From positions 104,421 to 168,420 of the forward strand of contig CAKUZI010000006.1 in assembly GCA_934717855.1 (NCBI GenBank): a stretch of 64,000 nucleotides of DNA, in the 5' to 3' direction. The DNA is from an uncultured Candidatus Melainabacteria bacterium (GTDB lineage: Bacteria > Cyanobacteriota > Vampirovibrionia > Gastranaerophilales > Gastranaerophilaceae). Numbering within the stretch: position 1 is the first letter of the stretch; each line of letters opens with the position of its first letter. The notes beneath the pieces are model-generated. The model was given only the letters and a program-made list of their open reading frames with translations. It was not told the origin of the DNA and did no database searches. The position numbers were made by a program, and so were the translations under genes. This document shows positions 43,433 to 52,170 of this stretch, in pieces.

Positions 43433-44965
43433 ATGGCACAACAAACACATGAACCGAGTTCTACAAAAGAACAAATAAGACAAACAAGAATTCAAAAACT
43501 TGCAGATTTGGCAGACAAAGGGGTTAATCCATACCCTTATAAGTTTGAAAAAACTGCAGACGCATCTGAATTACAAGAAAAATACAAAGATCTTGAAGCT
43601 GGTGTTGAAACAGAAGATAAATATTCTGTTGCCGGTCGTGTAATGGCAATCCGTAATACAGGTATGTTTATTGACCTTATGGATGCTTCAGGAAAAATTC
43701 AAATCTTCTCTCACAAAGAAAACTTGTCAGAAGAGCAAATTAAAGTTTTAAAACTTATCGATATCGGTGATATCGTTGGCTTTACAGGAACAATCAGAAG
43801 AACTCCTCGTGGAGAACTTTCTATCAAATCAACAGAATTAACACTATTATCAAAAGCACTTTTGCCTTTGCCTAACAAACAAATCAGCAAAGAAAAAGCA
43901 GAAACTTTAACCCACTACCATGGACTTACTGACGTTGAACTTAAATATCGTCAAAGATATGTAGACTTAATTGTAAATGAAGAAAGTAGAGATACTTTCA
44001 GAAAAAGAAGTATGATTGTTCAAAAAGTTAGAGAATTCTTGGCAAAACAAGGTTATATGGAAGTTGAAACTCCAATCTTGCAAACAATGGCATCAGGAGC
44101 GAATGCAAGACCTTTCACAACTCATCACAATGCGTTAGAAATGGATTTGACTTTGAGAATTGCTCTTGAACTTTACTTAAAACGTCTAATCGTCGGCGGA
44201 ATTTCTGAAAAAGTTTTTGAAATCGGAAAATGTTTCAGAAACGAAGGTATCGATACTCGTCACAACCCTGAATTTACTATGATTGAGTTGTATCAAGCTT
44301 ATGCAGATTACAACGACATGATGACTTTGACAGAAAATATGGTTGCGTATGTTGCACAAGAAGTTCTTGGAACTACAAAAATCAAATACGGCGAAAACGA
44401 AATCGATTTGACTCCACCATGGGATAGAAAAACAATGCTTGGTTCTATCAAAGAAGCTACAGGCGTTGATTTTATGGAAATTTACAGTGCACAACAAGCA
44501 ATCGAAACAGCAAGAAGTCTTCACGTTCAAGTTGAGGACGGAATGAACTGGGGACAAGTTGTAGAAGCAGTATTCGAAGAAAAAATCGAACCATCACTAA
44601 TTCAACCTTGTCACATTATTGATTATCCGAGAGAAATTTCTCCACTTGCAAAAGTTCACAGAGATAATGACCGTTTGACAGAACGTTTTGAAACTCGTGT
44701 AAATGGTTGGGAAATAGCAAATGCTTTCTCAGAACTTACAGATCCGATTGATCAAAGAATGAGATTTGAAGCTCAAGCTCAAGCAAAAGCAGCAGGAGAT
44801 GAAGAAGCTATGGAAATTGATGATGACTTTATCAATGCTCTTGAATATGGTATGCCACCTACAGGCGGTATGGGAATGGGTATTGATAGACTTGTTATGT
44901 TATTAACAGATTCTCCATCAATTCGTGATGTAATTGCATTCCCTACAATGAAAGCAAAAGATTAA
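43433..44965 (+). CDS. lysS: Lysyl-tRNA synthetase, class II
   Basis: Charges tRNA-Lys. 510 residues with the N-terminal OB anticodon-binding domain (SVAGRVMAIRNTGMFIDLMD), motif 2 FEIGKCFRNEGIDTRHNPEF and motif 3 MPPTGGMGMGIDRLVMLLTD. AAAGAGGAAG precedes the ATG. It stands alone between two terminators. Confidence 0.98.
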   Translation: MAQQTHEPSSTKEQIRQTRIQKLADLADKGVNPYPYKFEKTADASELQEKYKDLEAGVETEDKYSVAGRVMAIRNTGMFIDLMDASGKIQIFSHKENLSEEQIKVLKLIDIGDIVGFTGTIRRTPRGELSIKSTELTLLSKALLPLPNKQISKEKAETLTHYHGLTDVELKYRQRYVDLIVNEESRDTFRKRSMIVQKVREFLAKQGYMEVETPILQTMASGANARPFTTHHNALEMDLTLRIALELYLKRLIVGGISEKVFEIGKCFRNEGIDTRHNPEFTMIELYQAYADYNDMMTLTENMVAYVAQEVLGTTKIKYGENEIDLTPPWDRKTMLGSIKEATGVDFMEIYSAQQAIETARSLHVQVEDGMNWGQVVEAVFEEKIEPSLIQPCHIIDYPREISPLAKVHRDNDRLTERFETRVNGWEIANAFSELTDPIDQRMRFEAQAQAKAAGDEEAMEIDDDFINALEYGMPPTGGMGMGIDRLVMLLTDSPSIRDVIAFPTMKAKD

Positions 44966-44981
44966 TAAAAAATAAAATGGG

Positions 44982-45020
44982 AAAATGGTTGCAAGATTAA
45001 ACATTGCAACCATTTTTTTT
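44982..45020 (+). terminator. Rho-independent terminator of lysS
   Basis: A 13-pair stem, AAAATGGTTGCAA with TTGCAACCATTTT, a 9-base loop and a T8 tail, 17 bases after the lysS stop. Confidence 0.92.
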
Positions 45021-45059
45021 GTATAAATTTTAAAATAGATAAAGCTGAAAACTTAATAA

Positions 45060-45257
45060 TTAGAAGTTGTCTCTAATTGTATCTTGAGTTTCTTTTTTGT
45101 TTTGTTGATCAGCATCAAAGAATTTTTTAATAGTTTTTTCGTTCTTAATTGCATTCATTGTGTTTTCTTGTGCGTTATTTTTAACACCGTTAAAATCAAC
45201 ATTAAAATAAGCCCAAACTCCAACTGCAATCAATAATAAAATAACAATCCATTTCAT
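45060..45257 (-). CDS. Small single-span membrane protein, 65 aa
   Basis: MKWIVILLLIAVGVWAYFNV is one membrane segment at the N-terminus, followed by a charged Asn/Lys-rich tail ending TQDTIRDNF. AGGA precedes the ATG. No family is recognised. It lies between lysS and the exported deaminase gene, on the opposite strand to lysS. Confidence 0.65.
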   Translation of the reverse strand: MKWIVILLLIAVGVWAYFNVDFNGVKNNAQENTMNAIKNEKTIKKFFDADQQNKKETQDTIRDNF

Positions 45258-45322
45258 AATTTAATCCTCATAGTTGTACACCGTTAACATTTTAAAACTT
45301 TTTTTATAAGAAAAAATCAAGT

Positions 45323-46399
45323 TTATAGTTGATTTTTGGGCTCTTCAGCTTCGCGGATTACGTTGAAAATTCCTTCAACTTCATTCTTATTCATTCCTTG
45401 TTCACATCTTGCAGAATAAACACCTGATTCTGCCATAAAGTACATAACATAAATTTTTTCTTTGTCTCCGCGAGTGTTTATTGCTACTCCATTTTTGAGA
45501 GTGTAAACTCCATTGTCAGAATATTTGTTGTAATCCCCGCTATTATCTCCATTGTGAGTTTCATCAAAACTTTTTCGAACTGTTACTGTTTTAAACTCAT
45601 TAAGCGGGTATGTAATCTCAAATATTCCTTTCATTGCTCGGATTGAGTAGTTAGATAATTTTAGAGGAAAATTAAAGCCTGCAACTTTTTCTCCACATTT
45701 AAAGTCGCTATTACAATCCGTCCAAGGGTTTGGCATCCCTATTAATTTTTCTTCTCTTGAAGGTTTGTAGATTTCTTTTCCGCTGTTTATGTAATCTTGT
45801 AAGACTTTTTCTCCAGTTGCTTTTTCAATATTTCCGTATACAGTTATTCCTCTTTTCTTAAACTCTTTTATCCAATTAGGTTTGTAACCTTCGTCAAAAC
45901 CGGTAATTCTTTCAACGTCTTTAGATGGAACACCAAAATAAATTGTTTTAACTCCGGACCACATAAGAGCTCCAGCGCACATTATGCAAGGTTCTGCGTT
46001 TATGTAGATTGTAAGATTTTGTGGAGATAAATCGTATTGTTTATATTTGCTAAAAGCTTTTCTTAAAGTGTTTACTTCAGCGTGGTATAATGCACAATTG
46101 TCCTCAACGACGCTATTTGACGATGCAACTATAAGGTTCCCGTTATTGTCGTAGATTTCTGCGTAAAAAGGACCTTTCCCGTTATTAACACCATCGGCTG
46201 TTTTTTGATGTATTTGAGTCATAATGGCTTTAGCTTTTTCTAAATCTGCTTTGCTAATTGATGAATTTGCTTGAATGTTCATCTTTTTTAAATCTTTAAT
46301 GGTATATATTTCACTTGCAAAAGCAGTGGAAGATGTGATAGTTAATATCAAAGCAGTAATAAATAGTTTTTCATACGTCCTCACTAAAATAATACACAA
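45323..46399 (-). CDS. Exported nucleoside-deaminase-like protein with C-terminal DUF4367-like domain
   Basis: A signal-peptide-like segment (LFITALILTITSSTAFASE) leads into a zinc deaminase domain (about 50-200) with ALYHAEVNTLRKAF (His106, Glu108) and AEPCIMCAGALMWSG (Cys138, Cys141), as in guanine/cytidine deaminases. The C-terminal 130 residues (AGFNFPLKLSNYSIRAMKGI onward, with VTVRKSFDETHNGDNSGDYN) resemble the extracytoplasmic DUF4367 type. Export of a deaminase is unusual. The start is uncertain: the frame opens with TTG at 46399 and has GTG at 46384, while the only ATG with a good GAGG site (46374) is out of frame. Confidence 0.75.
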   Translation of the reverse strand: MCIILVRTYEKLFITALILTITSSTAFASEIYTIKDLKKMNIQANSSISKADLEKAKAIMTQIHQKTADGVNNGKGPFYAEIYDNNGNLIVASSNSVVEDNCALYHAEVNTLRKAFSKYKQYDLSPQNLTIYINAEPCIMCAGALMWSGVKTIYFGVPSKDVERITGFDEGYKPNWIKEFKKRGITVYGNIEKATGEKVLQDYINSGKEIYKPSREEKLIGMPNPWTDCNSDFKCGEKVAGFNFPLKLSNYSIRAMKGIFEITYPLNEFKTVTVRKSFDETHNGDNSGDYNKYSDNGVYTLKNGVAINTRGDKEKIYVMYFMAESGVYSARCEQGMNKNEVEGIFNVIREAEEPKNQL

Positions 46400-46461
46400 A
46401 CTACTGAGATTTTATCAAAAGTTGAAAGAATTTGCAATATATTTAAAGCAATTAGTTAATT

Positions 46462-46926
46462 TTATGTTTGTTGAAGGATTGCTAGTTCTTTGTCAATAAT
46501 ATCGCAGGCATCTTTAATAAATTGTTCGCAAGGCCGGTTTTGATAATATTCGGCAGTTCTTTTAGATGGGATAAATGATGTATCGTTACCGTCGTTTTCT
46601 CCTAAAAGTTCTCTACAAATTATAGTGCCGTGTTTATCTTTAAATTTTTTCGCAAGTTTTTGTATTCTTTCGTAGTGTTTTGCTTTGATTGTGTCATTGT
46701 TGTTTTCTGTATATCCTTTAGCAAGACCTGCAATCATAAACATTGCACTAACTGCACCGCAAACTTCTCTTAATCTTCCCATACCACCCCCAAAGGAAGA
46801 TGAAAGTTTTAAAGCTGTAGAATTATCAATTCCAAAATGTTTTGCATAAGTCAAAAAAACAGATTGAGCGCAATTATACCCATTCGTAAAATTGTTTACT
46901 GCTATTTCAGAATGTTTTGTTTGCAT
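46462..46926 (-). CDS. C_GCAxxG_C_C family (probable redox) protein
   Basis: 154 residues with the family cysteine pattern: NGYNCAQSVFLTYA, SFGGGMGRLREVCGAVSAMF, TIICRELLG and CEQFIKDACDIID. The GGGMG...CGA centre is the hallmark. The family is thought to act in redox or metal-linked chemistry, often in anaerobes; the substrate is unknown. The ATG at 46926 is preferred (GGTGGTG just upstream) over 46938. Downstream of it is the exported-deaminase gene on the same strand. Confidence 0.88.
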   Translation of the reverse strand: MQTKHSEIAVNNFTNGYNCAQSVFLTYAKHFGIDNSTALKLSSSFGGGMGRLREVCGAVSAMFMIAGLAKGYTENNNDTIKAKHYERIQKLAKKFKDKHGTIICRELLGENDGNDTSFIPSKRTAEYYQNRPCEQFIKDACDIIDKELAILQQT

Positions 46927-47215
46927 TTTCACCACCATTAAAACAATTTCTGTTTATATTGTATTGTACGTGGTATGTGTTGTCAAATTTTTTATAAGTG
47001 ATTTTGTAAAATTTTAATTGAGGTTAAAGTTTTTAAAAGGAGGAAAATTAAATTTTGGGGATTTAGATGTAACAAAATTTTAATATAATAAGAAAAAGGG
47101 TTAATTTTTTTTGTTTAGTTACTTTGTAAGTGAAGTGTACTGTTAAAAAGTAAATATTTGAAAAATTTAATTGTTAGTAAGTTAGTACATTTAAATAAAT
47201 TCGAAAGGAAAGAAT

Positions 47216-48412
47216 ATGATTAGTCCTATTGGTAGAAATCAAGAAGTAAAATTATTCAATCATCTAACAGGAAATGCTAAAGCAATAAGGGAAGGTGTTC
47301 AGAACTTGCAAAATATAGGTCTTACACAAAAAGACATTTTGTTAAGAACAATTGCCAAGCATTCAAAAACAGGAAACATGGAGTTTATAGAAGCAAGTGG
47401 CAGAATGTATGATAAGCTTTTGTCAGGTGTTAATTTTTCAGAAGCAGTTGGTGAAGTTAAATCATTTTTGCCAAATACTGCAGCAATAAAAGAAACATCT
47501 TTAGGAACAGCAGTTATGGCCGAAGGTTGGTCTAAACCGGTTGTTTTCCCAAAAGCAGAAACGTTTAAATTTTTAGGCTGGGCAGATAAACCACAGGAAA
47601 TAACAACAAAAGACTTATGGACAAGTGCTTATGGTAAACAACCATCCCTTATTTTAGGTGCAGTTGGTAATAGTAATATTAAACCGGAACAGGTAAAAGG
47701 TGGTTGTTCTTTAAGTAAAAAAGAACTTTCAGCTCAATATGAAACAGCAATTCAAGATTTCTATAATCCGATTATTGCTTACTTAAAAGAACAAGGAGCA
47801 AAAGCAGATGATATTGGATTTGCATTTGCTCATAGTGATTGTGGAGTTGATAAAGCTGCAAGAAATATTGTAGAAAAACATAATTTAAAAGGTTTTGGAG
47901 TTACTCCGACAGAATATACGCAATATTTGCGTGGTAAAGAGATGCCTGCAAATGCAGAGTTCCCTGATGGTTTTATATTGGCTGATTTCCCATTCCCAAC
48001 TGTATTGACCAGAAATTTATGCCAAATTGAAGATTATGCCAATGTGTATGGAAAAATGGTTGGAAAAGGAAATCCACTTGGAGTATTCGGCGGTGGTGAA
48101 CATGCTTTTTCGCGTGATGCAAAGGAAGCTTTAATTGGACAAGGTGGTGCAAGTAGTATTCCTGTAGACATTATGCGAGATAAATTTGGTGTAGTAATTC
48201 CTGCAACAAATGAAAAAGGAGTTGTTACAAATGCTGCTCGCGATATGTTAGAAAGAGTGAATGGAAATCCTTATGAACAATATCGATTTGCATTTAACAA
48301 TTTCTTGCCTAACAGTAAGATAAAGGAAGATATTGCGCAGTATGACCCGCAAGCAGCAGTAGCAACAGAAGCATACGCCAAACTTGCTCAAGCCGGAAAA
48401 ATAGGGAAATAA
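47216..48412 (+). CDS. Rossmann/SLOG-like hypothetical protein, 398 aa
   Basis: Not confidently recognised. GAAAGGAAAG precedes the ATG. Residues 1-95 are helical. From about 105 a Rossmann-type region has SLILGAVGNSNIKPE, KGGCSLSKKEL, DDIGFAFAHSDCGVDKAARN, LKGFGVTPTEYTQYLRGKEM and GVFGGGEHAFSRDAKEALIG, like SLOG/LOG or TIR-adjacent nucleotide-binding folds. The last third is helical. There is no signal peptide or membrane span. It is a single gene in an accessory stretch, followed by a strong terminator. The 277-bp upstream gap shows no other gene. Confidence 0.7.
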   Translation: MISPIGRNQEVKLFNHLTGNAKAIREGVQNLQNIGLTQKDILLRTIAKHSKTGNMEFIEASGRMYDKLLSGVNFSEAVGEVKSFLPNTAAIKETSLGTAVMAEGWSKPVVFPKAETFKFLGWADKPQEITTKDLWTSAYGKQPSLILGAVGNSNIKPEQVKGGCSLSKKELSAQYETAIQDFYNPIIAYLKEQGAKADDIGFAFAHSDCGVDKAARNIVEKHNLKGFGVTPTEYTQYLRGKEMPANAEFPDGFILADFPFPTVLTRNLCQIEDYANVYGKMVGKGNPLGVFGGGEHAFSRDAKEALIGQGGASSIPVDIMRDKFGVVIPATNEKGVVTNAARDMLERVNGNPYEQYRFAFNNFLPNSKIKEDIAQYDPQAAVATEAYAKLAQAGKIGK

Positions 48413-48435
48413 GAATTGCAATGAATTTATAAAAT

Positions 48436-48464
48436 AAAAAGAGTCCTGTATAGGACTCTTTTTT
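48436..48464 (+). terminator. Rho-independent terminator
   Basis: A perfect 12-pair stem, AAAAAGAGTCCT with AGGACTCTTTTT, loop GTAT and a T-run, 23 bases after the 398-residue gene. Confidence 0.9.
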
Positions 48465-48480
48465 AATGTTTGGAACGACG

Positions 48481-48553
48481 AGCGGATTTGCGGACGGAAA
48501 GAGTGCAACAAGTCCGATAGTGAGCAGATGGAATAAACTGCAACCGTGTTGCT
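48481..48553 (+). repeat. Dispersed GC-rich repeat, partial copy B
   Basis: AGCGGATTTGCGGACGGAAA start, then AGTCCGATAGTGAGCAGATG and CAACCGTGTTGC. It matches the first 73 bases of copies A (32229) and C (34454). No gene is seen in the 270-bp gap around it. Confidence 0.75.
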
Positions 48554-48682
48554 GTAAATTAACAAATAGAATAAGATATAATTAACTATGAGATGGAGAT
48601 GAATTATTCTATTAAAATTTGGTTTTAATTCTCTTTTGGGGTAAAGTATATTTATTTTTTCACGATTTGCAGTTTTTCTTTT

Positions 48683-49486
48683 TTATACCACACTCGATAC
48701 TTGCCTTAAACTTTCAACCATGTCATCAAGTATGTTTAGTGTTTCAGAATTTGGCTGAACCAGAAGTTTATTGATATTTTCTTCAAAGTTATCAGGTAAA
48801 ATCTGGCAATTATCCTTTGCATATTTAACAAGCCTTTTTTCGCCCGGATGCAATAATTCATTTACTGCAAAGATAATATCAAAATAACTTGCCATAAAAG
48901 CAGAAATTCTATGGTTAATACTGACAATATCGTTTCTGTTTATTGCTTTTTCTATTTGTTCATAATATGAAGCAAAAGGTTTATCTTTAAGCAACATCAT
49001 ATTTCTTTTTATTATATTTTGTTTGAGTGCATTTGGATATTTTGTTTGTATTGAATCTTGTATAGTTTTAAGCCAATTATCCTCATCATAAATAATTTGA
49101 AAATTATTTAAAGTAAATAAAAATGCGGTTGTATAACCATTTGATGGATAATATTTAAACCAAGTATTCTCGACAATACTTTCAAACCAATTAACATTCC
49201 AGTACATAACATCTAATTGACTATTTAATTTATCCACAAAAAATTCATCGTCTGAGCCAAAATACTCTCCACCAACTTCATATTTTGAGGAGTGTTGTTT
49301 TACGAGTTTTTCCCTGTTTTTAACTGCTATATCTTTTTCTACAAATATGTAAACATCTATATCTGATAAATTATCAGAAGTATTGTTTACTCCTGAGCCT
49401 CCTAAAGCAACAGCTTTGACTTCAGGGAAATTTTTATATTCATCAATAATTTTATTAAAACATTCATTCATAACATCATTATACAT
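48683..49486 (-). CDS. Nucleotidyltransferase-domain protein (DUF4037-like)
   Basis: 267 residues. The N-terminal polymerase-beta-like nucleotidyltransferase motif is AVALGGSGVNNTSDNLSDID VYIF (GGS then DxD), followed by a second acidic site near QLDVMYWN. The C-terminal part is helical, as in DUF4037 or antibiotic adenylyltransferase-like proteins. AAGG lies 6 bases upstream of the ATG. It could modify a small molecule or a protein; the substrate is not readable. Confidence 0.8.
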   Translation of the reverse strand: MYNDVMNECFNKIIDEYKNFPEVKAVALGGSGVNNTSDNLSDIDVYIFVEKDIAVKNREKLVKQHSSKYEVGGEYFGSDDEFFVDKLNSQLDVMYWNVNWFESIVENTWFKYYPSNGYTTAFLFTLNNFQIIYDEDNWLKTIQDSIQTKYPNALKQNIIKRNMMLLKDKPFASYYEQIEKAINRNDIVSINHRISAFMASYFDIIFAVNELLHPGEKRLVKYAKDNCQILPDNFEENINKLLVQPNSETLNILDDMVESLRQVSSVV

Positions 49487-49567
49487 AAAAAGCCTTAGAT
49501 AGAACTAACAAGAATAAATATAATGTTTTTTCACTTTTTACGGTGAAGTCTTTTTTAATTATAACTG

Positions 49568-49897
49568 TTAGATTTGATATTTATTTCTATAATTTTCACC
49601 CCAAACAACCATAGAATCTAAAATGGGTTTAAGGCTCATTCCTGTTTCAGTTAATGTATATTCTACTCTTGGCGGAACTTCGGCAAATACTTTTCTTGAA
49701 ACAAGTCCGTCCTCTTCCATTGACCTTAAGTTTGCTGTTAATACTTTTTGAGATACTTTGCCTATTGATTTTCTTAATTCTCCAAACCTTTTTGTACCGT
49801 CTAATAAATCTCTTAAAATCAATACTTTCCACCTGTCTGACATCATACTAAGTGTTATTTCAACAGGACAAGGCGGTAATTCATTTTTCTTTTTCAT
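49568..49897 (-). CDS. HxlR-family winged-helix regulator
   Basis: 109 residues: CPVEITLSMMSDRWKVLILR then FGELRKSIGKVSQKVLTANL and PRVEYTLTETGMSLKPIL is the complete HxlR signature. The Cys at residue 10 corresponds to the redox/electrophile-sensing position of several HxlR proteins. It is divergent from the NAD(P)-binding gene at 50037, the usual arrangement for HxlR control of a reductase. Confidence 0.93.
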   Translation of the reverse strand: MKKKNELPPCPVEITLSMMSDRWKVLILRDLLDGTKRFGELRKSIGKVSQKVLTANLRSMEEDGLVSRKVFAEVPPRVEYTLTETGMSLKPILDSMVVWGENYRNKYQI

Positions 49898-49920
49898 TCT
49901 CTTATCCTTATTTTAGTTAA

Positions 49921-49989
49921 TAGTTTCTTTTAGGTTATTATATTACTTTATTGTGCTTACTTTACAAAAGGAACTAATGAAATTATTAT
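49921..49989 (+). promoter_or_regulatory. Promoter and operator-like inverted repeat between hxlR-type gene and 50037
   Basis: TTTACA (49961-49966), a 17-base spacer and TATTAT (49984-49989) form a good promoter toward 50037. TAGTTTCTTTT (49921-49931) and AAAAGGAACTA (49966-49976) are inverted repeats (10 of 11), and the second arm lies inside the promoter spacer. This is a likely site for the HxlR protein to act. Confidence 0.6.
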
Positions 49990-50036
49990 AGTCATGTAAA
50001 AAGAAATGTCAATTAAAAAATAAAGGAGAGTACAAA

Positions 50037-50666
50037 ATGAAAATTGCAGTTGTATGTGCAAACGGAAAAGCAGGAAAACTAATCACAAATGAAGCAGTTG
50101 AAAGAGGTCTTGATGTTACGACTATTATTAGAGGTGATAACAAAACTAATGCAAAACAAGTAATTCAAAAAGATTTGTTTGATTTAACTCGTGATGATTT
50201 AAAAGATTTTGATATAGTAATTGATGCATTTGGTGCGTGGACACCTGAAACATTACCTCAACACTCTACAAGTTTGAAACATTTGTGCGATATTTTATCT
50301 AATACTGATACAAGATTATTTGTTGTTGGCGGTGCAGGAAGTCTTTATGTAAATCCTGAACATACAATGCAAGTTATGAATACACCTGAATTTCCTGATA
50401 TGTTCAAACCTCTTGCAAGTAATATGGGTAAAGCATTAGATGAATTAAGACAAAGAAATGATGTTAAATGGACTTATATCAGCCCTGCGGGTGATTTTCA
50501 GGCAGAGGGTGCAAAAACAGGCAAATATATTCTTGCAGGTGAAGAATTGACCTTAAATTCAAAAGGTGAAAGTATAATAAGTTATGCTGATTATGCGGTT
50601 GCTATGATAGACGAGGCAACAAAAGGAAATCATATTCAACAAAGAATTTCTGTTGTAGCGGAATAG
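50037..50666 (+). CDS. NAD(P)-binding (NmrA/SDR-like) protein
   Basis: A 209-residue Rossmann protein: MKIAVVCANGKAGKLITNEA, VTTIIRGDN, DFDIVIDAFGAW, LFVVGGAGSLYV and KWTYISPAGDF follow the NAD(P)H-binding/NmrA-like pattern of small reductases or quinone-stress proteins. AAAGGAGAG precedes the ATG. Divergent from the HxlR regulator, which probably controls it in response to thiol or electrophile stress. Confidence 0.9.
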   Translation: MKIAVVCANGKAGKLITNEAVERGLDVTTIIRGDNKTNAKQVIQKDLFDLTRDDLKDFDIVIDAFGAWTPETLPQHSTSLKHLCDILSNTDTRLFVVGGAGSLYVNPEHTMQVMNTPEFPDMFKPLASNMGKALDELRQRNDVKWTYISPAGDFQAEGAKTGKYILAGEELTLNSKGESIISYADYAVAMIDEATKGNHIQQRISVVAE

Positions 50667-50687
50667 ATAAATTATATTAGTGATAAA

Positions 50688-50728
50688 AAACAGACCTAAT
50701 AAAAATAAAATATTAGGTCTGTTTTATT
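50688..50728 (+). terminator. Rho-independent terminator, probably bidirectional
   Basis: A stem of AACAGACCTAATA with TATTAGGTCTGTT, a 9-base loop and TTATT tail, between convergent genes (50666 plus, 50742 minus). Confidence 0.85.
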
Positions 50729-50741
50729 GTTATGTATTATT

Positions 50742-51455
50742 TTAGCGGATTTCGCAACCATTACATTCCCAAAATTCTAATGCCTGTTGAAAGGTTTTTA
50801 CTTCCCAATTTTCGTCATAATCATCTTCTTGGTTAAAATGCTCATGATAAAATCTTGTGGCAACATTAATTACGGCTTTTTGGCCGATATATATCATATC
50901 AGATTTTTTTGAATGATTTATATAATCAAACCACCTAAAAATACCGCCGTTTTCCTGTTCTATTGAATAAAAATCTTCATCACAGTTTTTACAATAATAG
51001 GTGTATTCGGGTAATTTAGACTTATTCATTCTATGATTTCGAGTAAGTTTGGCTTTATCTGTTACAAGTATTTCAGATTTGTAATTCAAAGGAACAAGTT
51101 CTGTTGATTTATTTTCCGCTACTCTAAGTTTTTGTTGAAGTTCTGGTTCTAAACTAGAAAACAAGATTTCATAAGAAACTCCTCCATTGACTTTTACTTC
51201 ACGAGAGATATATTTGCTTTCAGGTTTATTAATCTCTAATCGTAAAGAATGAGTGCTTTTTAAACCTTTTGCCTCTGCTATTTGTTTAATAGAGACGAAC
51301 GAGTTAAGAATGGTACTTGTACCAATTCTTTCGACGAGTGAGGAGCTAAAAGCTTTGCTTATATTTATATAACTATCTTTCATCAAGGAACACATTAGCT
51401 CCGAAGTTGATAAATTGGAACACCACTTCCGAGCATTGTGCCCGTTTTGTATCAA
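50742..51455 (-). CDS. Mu-type transposase N-terminal fragment fused to an unrelated C-terminus, 237 aa
   Basis: Residues 50-115 match the Mu-transposase DNA-binding domain in style: FVSIKQIAEAKGLKSTHSLR, KYISREVKVNGGVSYEILFS, SLEPELQQKLR. The catalytic DDE core is absent. From about 148 the protein changes to a Cys/aromatic domain (YTYYCKNCDEDFY, IFRWFDYINHSKKS, FWECNGCEIR), with CxxC pairs that may bind zinc. The N-terminal 40 residues overlap the repeat at 51447. It is likely a decayed transposon gene joined to a host or phage sequence. Whether it is expressed is unknown. Confidence 0.5.
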   Translation of the reverse strand: MIQNGHNARKWCSNLSTSELMCSLMKDSYINISKAFSSSLVERIGTSTILNSFVSIKQIAEAKGLKSTHSLRLEINKPESKYISREVKVNGGVSYEILFSSLEPELQQKLRVAENKSTELVPLNYKSEILVTDKAKLTRNHRMNKSKLPEYTYYCKNCDEDFYSIEQENGGIFRWFDYINHSKKSDMIYIGQKAVINVATRFYHEHFNQEDDYDENWEVKTFQQALEFWECNGCEIR

Positions 51456-51601
51456 TTGAAAAATTTTTCAAAAAACTAAAATTCTCAAAATGGTCTTTGC
51501 CGAAATAATCACTTTATCCGTACAATGCCCGTACGAAGCAAAACTCAATAATAATCTAGTAAAACACCCAACTTTTCTAAATAATCATTCTAACCGTTCA
51601 A
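51447..51601. mobile_element. Mu-like element end remnant, copy 1
   Basis: 51447-51511 reads TTGTATCAATTGAAAAATTT onward to CCGAAATAATCA, and closely matches 53722-53785. A 23-base unit starting AAATAATCATTCTAACCGTT (51579-51601) is identical to 53777-53799. Repeated short units of this kind fit transposase-binding sites at Mu-like element ends. The 347-bp gap (51456-51803) has no gene otherwise. Confidence 0.6.
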
Positions 51602-51803
51602 ATCAAACTGGTCGTTAAAATACAGCAACTTTTTTATTATTAATGTAAAAGAACACATGAAATGATTTCTTGTAACACTTGGTTTGATTATTTAGGGCAA
51701 AAGGTTTCATAAAATTAAAAATATTTTCGGAATGTAAACAGATAGAATTTAGACAAAATTTCTTTAATTTTTAACAAGATATTCTTTATGATAAAATAAC
51801 AAT

Positions 51804-52114
51804 ATGAGTAGTGTTGTTTATGGAGCTTTAAAATTAATGAGAAAAGACGGCAAAATAGTTGATGCTGTTTGTTATAACAATGCTGATACAGAAAACGTTG
51901 AGATCTTAAATATTAAAAAGCTTAAATTTGAAGGGAAAGTAGTAAAGGACTCGCAAAATACACTCAACCTGCGATTGATAGTTTGTTCAAGTTAAAAGAT
52001 AAAATTAAAAACTCCCCGAACGAACTTGATTATTATTGTTTTAATCAAGGTATTTCAGCTATTGAAACTTTTGCTAATTATTTATTAGAAGTCGCAAAAG
52101 AATTGAGAGGATAA
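51804..52114 (+). pseudogene. Frameshifted hypothetical gene remnant
   Basis: An open frame from ATG 51804 (MSSVVYGALKLMRKDGKIVD, ending at 51995) is followed in another frame by AKYTQPAIDSLFKLKDKIKN and GISAIETFANYLLEVAKELR, ending at 52114. A single frame change near 51940 would join them into about 100 residues. It sits between transposon remnants. An alternative is two unrelated short ORFs. Confidence 0.35.
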
Positions 52115-52158
52115 AATTTTAAAGGAGGATAATTAAAATACCCTCCTTTTAAAATTTG
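52114..52158. terminator. Strong terminator hairpin between convergent genes
   Basis: AAATTTTAAAGGAGG pairs with CCTCCTTTTAAAATTT across a 12-15-base loop (one bulged A). The stem has A/T-runs on both sides and can act in either direction. It lies 13 bases from the end of the minus-strand FGE-like gene. Confidence 0.8.
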
Positions 52159-52170
52159 AACATTGATAAT

